The notes below the pieces were generated by a model, which was not told the origin of the DNA, made no database searches, and saw nothing but the letters and a program-made list of their open reading frames with translations. DNA of 64,000 bases from Micromonospora lutea. GTDB taxonomy: Bacteria > Actinomycetota > Actinomycetes > Mycobacteriales > Micromonosporaceae. Location of the stretch: contig NZ_BOPB01000002.1 in NCBI RefSeq assembly GCF_016863535.1, forward strand, positions 310,001 to 374,000, given 5' to 3'. The stretch's first letter is position 1. Each line of letters opens with the position of its first letter. Positions 27,233-34,722 of the stretch are shown in pieces. The position numbers were made by a program, and so were the translations under genes.

Positions 27233-27365
27233 GTCGCCTCCAGGTGTTCGCGTCTCCGTACGGGCTGATACCCATCGCGCCCGTCACCAACTCTCACGCG
27301 CAAGACACCGCGTGGGCTCACCGCCGAACGACGGTGAGCCCACTGTGGATCTCAGTTGGTGGGGA

Positions 27366-28613
27366 TCAGGCCCGAGCCCACTTCTGGTTGGGGGTACCGC
27401 TGCAGTCCCACAGCTGCAGCCGGCCGCCGTTGTTCGGATTGTTGTCGCGTACGTCGACGCAGCGGTTCGCGTTGAGGTTGACCAGGTCACCGGCGGCGTT
27501 GAGGGTGAAGCGTTGCGCCGGGTTGCCGTTGCAGGTGACCAGGTTGACCTCGGTGCCGTTGGCCGTGCCGGCCCAGGCCGGGTCCATGCACTTGCCCATC
27601 GCGCGGATGGTGCCGTCGGCGGCGAAGGTCCACGCCTGGGCGGCGGTGGTGTTGCAGTCCCAGACCTGCAACGGCGCGCCGTCGACCGGGTTGGCGCTGG
27701 GGATGTCGATGCACCGACCGCTCTGCTGACCCCGGATCCGGGTGGTGCCGGTGTTGCCGTCCGGGACGTAGCCGTGGACACGGACGTAGTCGACAAGCAT
27801 CTGCTGCGGGAACTGGGTGCTGCCGTCGGGGTAGCCGGGCCAGTTACCGCCGACCGCCACGTTGAGGATCATGAAGAACGGGTGGTCGAAGACCCACCGG
27901 TTACCGCCGAGGCGGCCCGGGTCGACCCGGAAGAACTCCGATCCGTCGAGGTACCAGCGGATGCTGTTCGGTTCCCAGTCGACCCGGTAGGTGTGGAAGG
28001 TGTCGGCCAGCGGCTGCCCGATGGTGCGGCTGCCGCCGATCCCGCCGCCGCCGGAGTAGCCCGGCCCGTGGATGGTGCCGTGCACGGTGTTCGGCTCCCG
28101 CCCGACGTTCTCCATGATGTCGATCTCGCCGGAGGCGGGCCAGCCGACGTTGCCGAAGTCGTTGCCGAGCATCCAGAAGGCCGGCCAGATGCCCTGCCCT
28201 CGGGGGATCTTGATGCGCGCCTCGAACCGGCCGTACGCCTGACTGAAGGTGGCCGCGGTCAGCAGCCGGGCCGAGGTGTACTCACACCGGCCGTAGTGGC
28301 ACTGGTAGTTGGCCGGATTCTCCCGGCGGGCGGTGATGACCAGGTTGCCCTGGCCGTCGTGCACCGCGTTGCTCGTGCTGTTGGTGTAGTACTGCCGTTC
28401 GTTGTTGCCCCAGCCGTGGCCGCCGATGTCGAAGCGCCACTTGGACTGGTCGACCGGAGTGCCGGCCGGCAGGTTGAACTCGTCCTGCCAGGTGATCCCG
28501 CCGATCGCGGCGGCGGCCGGTGTGGACTGGACGGATAGCAGAAGTGTGCTGGTGATCAGGGCCGCGCCCAGGGCGGCGGCCGCGCGCCGGAGGCCGCGGG
28601 AGATGGCGTACAC
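27366..28613 (-). CDS. Secreted GH16 beta-glucanase + CBM13
   Basis: Likely endo-beta-1,3-glucanase (laminarinase type). It has a signal peptide of about 36 residues (ending TPAAAA) and a GH16 jelly-roll at about 40-285. The catalytic ExDxxE is in GEIDIMENVG, with FEARIKIPRGQGIWPAFWML just before it. A ricin-type CBM13 covers about 290-415 with QxW repeats (AQAW, NQKW). GTG 28613 has GAGGAG 7 bases upstream. A LacI-type palindrome lies 50 bases before the start. It shares the CBM13 design with the enzymes at 4.5-10.2 kb, though located elsewhere. Confidence 0.93.
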   Translation of the reverse strand: MYAISRGLRRAAAALGAALITSTLLLSVQSTPAAAAIGGITWQDEFNLPAGTPVDQSKWRFDIGGHGWGNNERQYYTNSTSNAVHDGQGNLVITARRENPANYQCHYGRCEYTSARLLTAATFSQAYGRFEARIKIPRGQGIWPAFWMLGNDFGNVGWPASGEIDIMENVGREPNTVHGTIHGPGYSGGGGIGGSRTIGQPLADTFHTYRVDWEPNSIRWYLDGSEFFRVDPGRLGGNRWVFDHPFFMILNVAVGGNWPGYPDGSTQFPQQMLVDYVRVHGYVPDGNTGTTRIRGQQSGRCIDIPSANPVDGAPLQVWDCNTTAAQAWTFAADGTIRAMGKCMDPAWAGTANGTEVNLVTCNGNPAQRFTLNAAGDLVNLNANRCVDVRDNNPNNGGRLQLWDCSGTPNQKWARA

Positions 28614-28662
28614 GATGGATCTCCTCGGGGGTGATGGAGGGGATGCGCTGGCAAGGCGGATG

Positions 28663-28674
28663 GAGAGCGCTCTC
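28663..28674. promoter_or_regulatory. LacI-type palindromic operator upstream of GH16
   Basis: GAGAGCGCTCTC is a perfect 12-bp palindrome with central AGCGCT, about 50 bases upstream of the GH16 start codon. It resembles but differs from the CebR operator in its outer bases, suggesting a related LacI-family regulator. Confidence 0.65.
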
Positions 28675-28751
28675 TAAATCCGAGTCTGTCGATTTCACGA
28701 CAATCAGTCAAGGTTGTTAACAGTGCGACGCCGGTCGAGTGCGGATTGTTC

Positions 28752-28796
28752 GTCAACCTCGGGTTGACGAAGCGGTGCCGTCAACCTACGGTTGAC
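28752..28796. promoter_or_regulatory. Two identical-arm 17-bp operators upstream of the Clp-N protein
   Basis: GTCAACC-N3-GGTTGAC occurs twice (28752-28768 and 28780-28796) with perfect arms and centres 28 bp apart. The second ends 2 bases before the ATG of the following gene, so a bound protein would cover the start region. The regulator is not identified; the downstream protein has its own HTH-like segment. Confidence 0.65.
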
Positions 28797-28798
28797 GC

Positions 28799-29512
28799 AT
28801 GACCGAACCCGTGAAAATGAGCAATCCCGTCCGGCTCGACGATCTGATCCAGGCCATCAAGCGGGCCCACTCCGACGCGCTCGATCAGCTCTCCGACGCG
28901 GTGATGGTGGCCGACCACATCGGTGAGGTCGCCGACCATCTGATCGGCCACTTCGTGGACCAGGCCCGCCGCTCCGGTGCGTCCTGGACCGAGATCGGCC
29001 GCAGCATGGGGGTGAGCAAGCAGGCCGCCCAGAAACGCTTCGTGGCCGGGACGATGGACCCGCAGGAGGGCTTCCAGCGGTTCACCCCACGCGCTCGTAA
29101 CGTGGTGATGGCCTCGCAGAACGAGGCGAAAGCCGCCGGCAACGCCGAGATCACCCCGGTCCACCTGGTGCTCGGCCTGTTGGCCGAACCGGAGGGGCTG
29201 GCCGCACAGGCGCTCGCCGCCTGCGGCGTGTCGGTCGAGGCCGTGCGCGAGGCCGCCACGGCGGCGCTGCCCCCGTCGTCGGACGAGGTTCCGGACCTGA
29301 TTCCGTACGACACCGCGGGCAAGAAGGCGCTGGAGTTGACCTTCCGCGAGGCGCTGCGACTCGGGCACAACTACATTGGCACCGAGCACATCCTGCTGGC
29401 CCTGCTGGAGCAGGAGAACGGCGAGGGTGTGCTCACCGGCCTCGGCGTGAACAAGACCGCCATCGAGGTGAACATCGCGGCGACCCTCGCCAAACTGCGG
29501 ACGTTCGAGTAG
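28799..29512 (+). CDS. Clp N-domain protein with N-terminal HTH-like segment
   Basis: A 237-residue protein with an N-terminal helical region ending in an HTH-like SWTEIGRSMGVSKQAAQKRF (about 60-80). Two ClpC-type N-terminal repeats follow (ARNVVMASQNEAKAAG..TPVHLVLGLL and ALELTFREALRLGHNYIGTEHILLALL). There is no ATPase, so it is not a chaperone itself. It may bind degradation substrates or regulate transcription. ATG 28799 lies immediately after an operator and has no ribosome-binding site, consistent with a leaderless message; ATG 28817 is possible. It may autoregulate through the twin repeats. Confidence 0.8.
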   Translation: MTEPVKMSNPVRLDDLIQAIKRAHSDALDQLSDAVMVADHIGEVADHLIGHFVDQARRSGASWTEIGRSMGVSKQAAQKRFVAGTMDPQEGFQRFTPRARNVVMASQNEAKAAGNAEITPVHLVLGLLAEPEGLAAQALAACGVSVEAVREAATAALPPSSDEVPDLIPYDTAGKKALELTFREALRLGHNYIGTEHILLALLEQENGEGVLTGLGVNKTAIEVNIAATLAKLRTFE

Positions 29513-29516
29513 GCGA

Positions 29517-30035
29517 TCAGGGCTCGACGGGGAAGCCGTACCGGGCGGCGTGCTCCGGGTCGGCCGGATCAATCTGGCGCAGCCCGGCGTCGGCGAGACG
29601 CTTGTTCACCTCGTCGAGTCGCTCGCGCACCAGCCTGGCCTCCTCCTCGGTGACCCGCCCCCGGTGCGGCCGACCCGCGTGCTCGATGGTGCCGTAGTCG
29701 ATTTTTTCTGCGCTGCGGCGGGTCTTCGGTGGGCGTACTCGCTCGGCGGTCTTCAGCAACTGTGCCATCGGCACGTCGGTGGCCATCGCGTCGAACTCGC
29801 TCGCGGTCAGCACCACCCGACGCGGCTCGCCGTGGCCGTGCCGGTCGTGGATCTCGACCACCGCCACGTCCAGCGCCGCGTCGTCGATACTTTCCACCTC
29901 CACCGGGGTGGCGTCCAGTTGCACGGGCCCGGCCACCAGGTCAGGGTGCTCGAGAACGACGATGCGGACGGCCTCGTCGTCGGCACCCAGCACCGTGCCG
30001 CTGAAGTCGGAGACGTGAATCGTCTTCTTGCCCAT
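29517..30035 (-). CDS. Conserved hypothetical protein
   Basis: A 172-residue soluble protein I cannot assign. It begins MGKKTIHVSDFSGTVL with a strand-rich acidic N-terminal half. A basic middle (PPKTRRSAEKIDYG) and a charged C-terminal helix (EEEARLVRERLDEVNKRLA) follow. No signal peptide, membrane segment or catalytic motif is seen. The last bases converge on the Clp-N gene with a 4-base gap, leaving no room for a terminator. The start has GGAGCT 7 bases upstream. Confidence 0.7.
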   Translation of the reverse strand: MGKKTIHVSDFSGTVLGADDEAVRIVVLEHPDLVAGPVQLDATPVEVESIDDAALDVAVVEIHDRHGHGEPRRVVLTASEFDAMATDVPMAQLLKTAERVRPPKTRRSAEKIDYGTIEHAGRPHRGRVTEEEARLVRERLDEVNKRLADAGLRQIDPADPEHAARYGFPVEP

Positions 30036-30141
30036 GGATGTGCCAGCTCCTGTCGTGACCCGTCGAAGGACCAGCAGACGTTACCCGACAGGTGTGCGAA
30101 AGCGCGCGCTGGCTCGCCGCTCCAGCCGCTTCCTCGATGCA

Positions 30142-30330
30142 TCAGTGCGGGTTTCGGTGGTGACGCGCCGCGCCGACCGGCAGGCTGTTCAGCTCGCGCC
30201 AGGAGAGAGCGCCGGGACGGGTACGGTGATCCCGGTACGGTGCCTGGGCCGGAAAGCGGCCGGTGCGCCCCAGGTCGCCCCAGGCGTGCTCGGTGTCCTG
30301 CTGAAAACGGTCCTGCGGATGTTTCGGCAT
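30142..30330 (-). CDS. Possible small protein (62 residues)
   Basis: The frame beginning MPKHPQDRFQQDTEHAWG has high third-position GC and a balanced, hydrophilic composition unlike the Arg/Pro-rich noise of other frames. The ribosome-binding site is poor (GGTGGGGG directly before ATG); a start 10 codons earlier at 30360 is possible. No domain is recognised. It fills most of an otherwise empty 450-base gap. Confidence 0.45.
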   Translation of the reverse strand: MPKHPQDRFQQDTEHAWGDLGRTGRFPAQAPYRDHRTRPGALSWRELNSLPVGAARHHRNPH

Positions 30331-30485
30331 GCCCCCACCGTCCCAAAGAAAGTTGTCCATGTATGGAAATGGATATGACGGTCGGTCGATTGATCAGGTT
30401 CCCCGGATCGCGCCCGCCTATGCCTCGAGCTCATCGCGGCGTCGTACGGTGAGCGACGTCGACGGCGACGGACCCGGAGGTGTTG

Positions 30486-31145
30486 ATGCTCGACCGGCGG
30501 CTCCACCTGCACCTGGCGACCTGGCTGGGACAGTGGCCGGCCGGCCCGGGCCTGCACGTGGTCGGGTCCGGGCGGCGGAACCGACCCGCCTGGGACGGTC
30601 GACCGCGACCCGCCATCGCGGTCCACGCCGGGGGCAGCGGGGTGCTCTCCGTGTCGCCCGACCGGGTCGCGGACGTACGTGAGCTGGCACGGCACCGGGA
30701 CGACCTGCTGAACACGCTGCCCACGGCGGTCGGATACCCGGGCTGGGCGGTGCACGACGACGTGTTCCGGTGGAGCGTCGCGCCGGCGGCACTGTCGGAC
30801 GTCGGTGAATGGGTGCCCCCCACCACCGCCGGCCTGCCCTCCTGGCTGCGGTTGTTCGACCGGTCGGTGCTCGTCGTGCGCGATCACCGGGGCCGTTATC
30901 TGGCCGGCGTCGGGATCAAGCGGCATGACCAGCATGGACACGAGTTGGCGGTGGGCACCGTGCCGGCGGCTCGGGGGCGCGGGCTGGCCCGGCGACTGGT
31001 GGCGCAGGCTGCCCGTCGGGTGCTCGACGACGGAGCCGTACCGACCTATCTGCACGACCGGCGCAACGGCGCATCGGCGCGGGTGGCGGAAGCCGCCGGT
31101 TTCCCGGATCGCGGCTGGCGGTCGTACGGCGTCTACCCGAGCTGA
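30486..31145 (+). CDS. GNAT-family N-acetyltransferase
   Basis: A 219-residue protein whose C-terminal half has the GNAT core. A strand (LAVGTVPAARGRGLARRLV) carries the acetyl-CoA pyrophosphate-binding RGRGLA motif, followed by AQAARRVLDDGAVPTYLHD and NGASARVAEAAGFPDRGW. The N-terminal half is a less conserved substrate-side domain. GGAGG ends 5 bases before ATG 30486. The acceptor is unknown. A strong hairpin follows the stop. Confidence 0.82.
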   Translation: MLDRRLHLHLATWLGQWPAGPGLHVVGSGRRNRPAWDGRPRPAIAVHAGGSGVLSVSPDRVADVRELARHRDDLLNTLPTAVGYPGWAVHDDVFRWSVAPAALSDVGEWVPPTTAGLPSWLRLFDRSVLVVRDHRGRYLAGVGIKRHDQHGHELAVGTVPAARGRGLARRLVAQAARRVLDDGAVPTYLHDRRNGASARVAEAAGFPDRGWRSYGVYPS

Positions 31146-31162
31146 GCGCGGACCGGCAGGGC

Positions 31163-31198
31163 GCGGACCGTGGATCCCGGGCCGGATCCACGGTCCGC
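31163..31198. terminator. Perfect hairpin between convergent genes
   Basis: A 15-bp perfect inverted repeat (GCGGACCGTGGATCC and complement) with a 6-base loop begins 18 bases after the GNAT stop. The facing TetR gene ends at 31342. No T-tract is present; a bidirectional hairpin terminator is likely. Confidence 0.7.
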
Positions 31199-31341
31199 AG
31201 CCTCCCCCCAGGTCCGCGTACGGCTTCAGTGCCGATCACGCTACGTATTCAGAATCAGCTCGGCAAGCCGCCGCCGCTGTCGCTTTGCTGTCCAATAGTG
31301 GACTTGACCTGGGGTGGAGCGTCGTCCCCCGCTCAGCGCGG

Positions 31342-32040
31342 TCAGTGACGCAGGGTGTGAATCAGACTGACGACCTGTTGGGTCACCGGCCGCAGCACGC
31401 GCAGTCGCGACAGCTTCACCAGCCGGTCGACCAGCGGCACCGCGCCGTCGATCAGCTGGCGGGTGCGGGCCTGCCCCGGAGAGCGGTCATACACCCAGAA
31501 GAGCACCACGCCCATGTAGGCGAGCCAGAGCAGCTCGGGGAGATGGGGGCGCAGTTCCGGGTCGACCTTGGCGGTGGAGCCGGTCAACACCTCGGCGTAG
31601 AGGTCGATGGCGGCGTTGCGGGGCCCGGAGGACTCGGGAGAAAAGGGACTCAGCGGCGAGGTGGGTTCCGCGGCGGTCTTGAAGAAGGTCGCCGCGAAGT
31701 CGTGTGAGGGGGTCAGCACATCGATCGCCGCGTGCAGCACGCCGGCCAGCCGGGCGGCGAAGTCGGTCTCGCGTTCGAGCACCGGTTGGGCCGCGGTCCG
31801 GTGCTCCCTCTCCGTCCGGGCGTAGAACTCCTGGATCAGGTGTTCCTTCGACTGGAAGTAGTAGTAGGCGTTGCCGACCGCGACCCCGGCCTCCGCCGCG
31901 ATGGCGCGCATGGTGGTGCGCGCGTAACCGCGTTCGCGGAACAACCGCATCGCGGTTTCCAGGATCAGCTGTCGCGTCTGCTCGCCACGGCTGGTCGCCG
32001 CCTCACCCGCAGCGGTCGTCGGCACAGTCTGGTCGGTCAT
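31342..32040 (-). CDS. TetR-family transcriptional regulator
   Basis: A 232-residue repressor: the N-terminal HTH is GYARTTMRAIAAEAGVAVGNAYYYF, followed by a long helical ligand domain (TetR_C_33-like in general look). ATG 32040 lies inside the last 38 bases of the upstream DCC gene, so the two are translationally coupled. It is third in a minus-strand set (membrane protein, DCC protein, TetR). It probably autoregulates the set through the paired TTGAAC palindromes upstream of the first gene. Confidence 0.87.
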   Translation of the reverse strand: MTDQTVPTTAAGEAATSRGEQTRQLILETAMRLFRERGYARTTMRAIAAEAGVAVGNAYYYFQSKEHLIQEFYARTEREHRTAAQPVLERETDFAARLAGVLHAAIDVLTPSHDFAATFFKTAAEPTSPLSPFSPESSGPRNAAIDLYAEVLTGSTAKVDPELRPHLPELLWLAYMGVVLFWVYDRSPGQARTRQLIDGAVPLVDRLVKLSRLRVLRPVTQQVVSLIHTLRH

Positions 32041-32497
32041 TCCGGTCACCGTATCCCGCCGCACCGCCAATCGGCTCCGGCGACTGGTCGCGGACCCGCT
32101 CGCGTACCGCGGAGGCGGCGGCCACCATCCTGCGGGCCAGCGGTAGCAGGTGCGGGCGGGCCAGGCGGTGGGCCAGATCCCGGTGGTCGGCCAGTGCCCA
32201 CAGGCAGGCGAACCAGGCGCCGTCGCCCGCGTACACCTCGCCGGTGTCGGCGATCACCGTGAGGTCGCGCAGCGTCGCGTCGTGGTCGAGGCCCGGGAAG
32301 CGCAGCCGGGCCGCCGCCGAGCCGGCCGGCAGGAACTCCAGGGGTACGAGCTGCCCGCGCGACGCCAACCAGTCGCGCGCGGCTCGGCACAGTGGGCAGT
32401 GCGCGTCGTAGAGAACGGTCAGGCTCCGGATGCCACCGCCCCCGTTCGCGGTGGCATCCGGGAGCCCTTCCGTCCCGGTTCGGTCCGGCGCGGTCAT
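32003..32497 (-). CDS. DCC-family thiol-disulfide oxidoreductase-like protein (DUF393)
   Basis: A 164-residue protein with the DCC signature YDAHCPLCRAARDWL near residue 30, a CxxC redox motif in a thioredoxin-like setting. It also carries LVPLEFLPAGSA and VYAGDGAWFACLWAL, all typical of DUF393. The first 23 residues are disordered. ATG 32497 overlaps the stop of the membrane gene upstream as ATGA. The 3' end overlaps the TetR start. The redox partner is unknown. Confidence 0.85.
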   Translation of the reverse strand: MTAPDRTGTEGLPDATANGGGGIRSLTVLYDAHCPLCRAARDWLASRGQLVPLEFLPAGSAAARLRFPGLDHDATLRDLTVIADTGEVYAGDGAWFACLWALADHRDLAHRLARPHLLPLARRMVAAASAVRERVRDQSPEPIGGAAGYGDRNDRPDCADDRCG

Positions 32498-33036
32498 CGG
32501 GCCGGCGGCGTGGGCGGAGCTGGCGGGGTGGCTTGTCCCGGGGCGACCGGCGGGGTGGCTTGTCCCGGGGCGACCGGCCCGGCGCGGTGGCCGGGCGCGG
32601 CTGGTGCCCTGCCCGGCGGGTGCGGCATGGGCGGGTAGGCGTGCTGGATCGGCAGCCGGCCGACCGGGGCCAGTGGTGGGTGGGTGGCGAGCTGGCGCAG
32701 CCGGTTGCGCCGGTAGCGACCCAGGGCGAAGACGTTGAAGAAGTGCAGCGCGCCGAGCACGAGCAGCACCAGCCCGATCTTGATCGAGAGTTCCTCCATC
32801 GCGACGCTCGTGGAGTCGACGGACCCGGAATGCCGCATCGCCACCGTGACGTAGCCGAGGTTCAGCAGGTAGAAGCCGACCACGAGGAGGTTGTTGACCG
32901 CCCGTGCCAGCCGTTCGTCGGCGAACACCTCGTCGAGGAAGACCAACCCGTTACGAGTGAGAGCCCGTGCCACCCAGATGGTCAGACCGATGCTGACCGC
33001 CAGGTAGACCAGGTACATCCAGACCTTGATGTCCAT
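32494..33036 (-). CDS. Small multi-pass membrane protein with Pro-rich tail
   Basis: A 180-residue membrane protein with three helices (about 5-25, 47-70, 88-112). The first loop carries FLDEVFADERLARAVNNLL, and a Pro/Ala/Gly-rich cytosolic tail includes a doubled APGQATPP unit. It is first of the DCC-TetR operon. ATG 33036 stands 9 bases from a long inverted repeat that contains two palindromes, so expression is likely repressed by the operon's TetR protein. No family with known function is recognised. Confidence 0.75.
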   Translation of the reverse strand: MDIKVWMYLVYLAVSIGLTIWVARALTRNGLVFLDEVFADERLARAVNNLLVVGFYLLNLGYVTVAMRHSGSVDSTSVAMEELSIKIGLVLLVLGALHFFNVFALGRYRRNRLRQLATHPPLAPVGRLPIQHAYPPMPHPPGRAPAAPGHRAGPVAPGQATPPVAPGQATPPAPPTPPAR

Positions 33037-33044
33037 GTGATGAT

Positions 33045-33112
33045 CCTGTCTTGAACACGTTCAATTCGACGGACGTCAGCGTACGCCTGAAGTTGAACGC
33101 GTTCAAGACAGG
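33045..33112. promoter_or_regulatory. Paired TTGAAC palindromes forming a 20-bp inverted repeat
   Basis: The arms CCTGTCTTGAACACGTTCAA and its complement match 19 of 20 positions. Each arm contains TTGAAC-N2-GTTCAA, a TetR-like operator. The palindrome centres lie 42 bp apart, about four helical turns. The site covers the space between the GH3 stop and the membrane-gene start. Confidence 0.7.
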
Positions 33113-34564
33113 TCAGTCTGTGAGGCCCAGCACCTCGGCGGCGGCCCGGCCGTTGGCATGGCTCGCGCCGTAGGTGCTGACGAAGGCGCGGACGCCGTCG
33201 GGTCGCCAGGCTGCCGGCCAGCCCATCTCCACCACGGCCACCGGATGCGCGGCGGCCAACGCGTTGGCCAGTGCTGGGCCGCCCGGTAGCCGGTGCAGGT
33301 GGCGGGCGACCAGGACGATCGGACGGTCACCAGCGCGTCGGCGCAGGTGGGCTGGGTCCGTCTCGGCGGCCACCACCCGGATCTGCTCGGTGCCGTCGAG
33401 GTGTGGCCCGAGCCCCCAGGGCACCCGGCCTTCGGCGATGGTGGAACTGGCCTGCAGCTGCACCACGAGCGACCGGTCCAGCCCGGTCAGCACGCCCTCC
33501 ACCCGGACCGCCCGGCGGGCCGCCGCGTATCCCAGGTCCCTCGGGTCGGCGGCGGCCCGCTCGGCGGTCCGGGTCCAGGCCGCGAGCTCGGCGGTGCGGC
33601 CGGCGGCCTGTTCGACGCGGGCCCGCTCCAGCCGGCCGTCGTCGAGCGCGGCCACGATCTCGGCGGCCACCTGCTCGACCAGGTCGGCGTCGACCTTGGC
33701 CCCGATGCAGAGCAGGTCGGCGCCGGCCGCCAGGGCACGGACCGCGCCGGGGGCGATGCCACCGGCGGCCAGGGCCGCGCCCTTCATCTCCAGCGCGTCG
33801 GTGACCACGACGCCGTCGAAGCCGTACTCGTGGCGCAGCAGGTCCACCAGCACGGCGCGGCTGAACGTGGCGGGACCGTCCCCGGTCAGCGCGGGTACCC
33901 GGATGTGGGCGGTCATCACCGCCCTCGCCCCGGCGGCGACCACCGCGGCGAACGGGGGCAGGTCCCGCTGTCGCAGCAGCTCGGGTGTGACGTCCACGGT
34001 GGGCAGTTCGTGGTGGGAGTCGGTCACGGTCGCCCCGTGACCGGGGAAGTGCTTGGCGCAGGCGGCCACTCCGGCGGCCTGGAGCCCGGCGGTCGCGGCG
34101 GCGGCCTGCGCGGCGACGTGGACCGGATCGGCACCGAAGGACCGGGTGCCGATGATCGGGTTGTCGTCGGCGGTGTTGACGTCGACTGTGGGCGCCAGGT
34201 TGAGCGTGATGCCCAGGCTGGCCAACTCGGCTCCGATGGCCTGATAAACCTGGCGGGTGAGCGCCACGTCGCCGATCGTGCCGAGCGCGGCGTTGCCCGG
34301 GTACGGGCTGCCGGTGGCGTGCGCCAGCCGGGTGACGTCACCGCCTTCCTCGTCGGTGGCGATCAACACGTCGGATCGGCCGTCGCGCAGCGCCGCCGTG
34401 CTGGCCGACACCTGCGCCGGTTCGTGGATGTTGCTGCCGAACAGGGTGTGTCCGGCGAGCCCCTCAGCGACCAGGTCGACGGCCCAGTCGGGCGGGACGG
34501 GTCCCGGGTACGCGGCCAGCAGGGTGCCGAGCGCCAGGCGGCGCAGTCCCGGATCCTGCCCCAT
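33113..34564 (-). CDS. GH3 beta-N-acetylhexosaminidase (NagZ-like)
   Basis: A 483-residue cytosolic or surface GH3 enzyme without a clear signal peptide. The NagZ-type motifs are present: AKHFPGHGATVTDSHHELPT (His/Asp acid-base loop) and VVVTDALEMKGA (nucleophile Asp). Early LIATDEEGGDVTRL is also present. A C-terminal Rossmann-like domain follows (about 340-483). It likely removes GlcNAc from muropeptides or chitin fragments. GAGGAGAG precedes ATG 34564. It is divergent from a ROK regulator, which fits aminosugar-responsive control. Confidence 0.88.
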   Translation of the reverse strand: MGQDPGLRRLALGTLLAAYPGPVPPDWAVDLVAEGLAGHTLFGSNIHEPAQVSASTAALRDGRSDVLIATDEEGGDVTRLAHATGSPYPGNAALGTIGDVALTRQVYQAIGAELASLGITLNLAPTVDVNTADDNPIIGTRSFGADPVHVAAQAAAATAGLQAAGVAACAKHFPGHGATVTDSHHELPTVDVTPELLRQRDLPPFAAVVAAGARAVMTAHIRVPALTGDGPATFSRAVLVDLLRHEYGFDGVVVTDALEMKGAALAAGGIAPGAVRALAAGADLLCIGAKVDADLVEQVAAEIVAALDDGRLERARVEQAAGRTAELAAWTRTAERAAADPRDLGYAAARRAVRVEGVLTGLDRSLVVQLQASSTIAEGRVPWGLGPHLDGTEQIRVVAAETDPAHLRRRAGDRPIVLVARHLHRLPGGPALANALAAAHPVAVVEMGWPAAWRPDGVRAFVSTYGASHANGRAAAEVLGLTD

Positions 34565-34722
34565 GGGTTCTCTCCTCTCGATGCGGCCCGAGCGGATCTC
34601 GTACCGGGTTGGCGGAGGTTCGCGTTCCCACCTGGCCGATACGCTACGGCTTACCCGTTCGCAGGTCGGGCTAGAGCAAGCTTGAAGTAAGCAAAGTTAA
34701 CTAATATTGAGGGACAGATGGC

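Noticed and set aside
30355..30366. TCCAT-GT-ATGGA palindrome near 30.36 kb
   Set aside because: Short, and not positioned at a convincing promoter of either neighbour.
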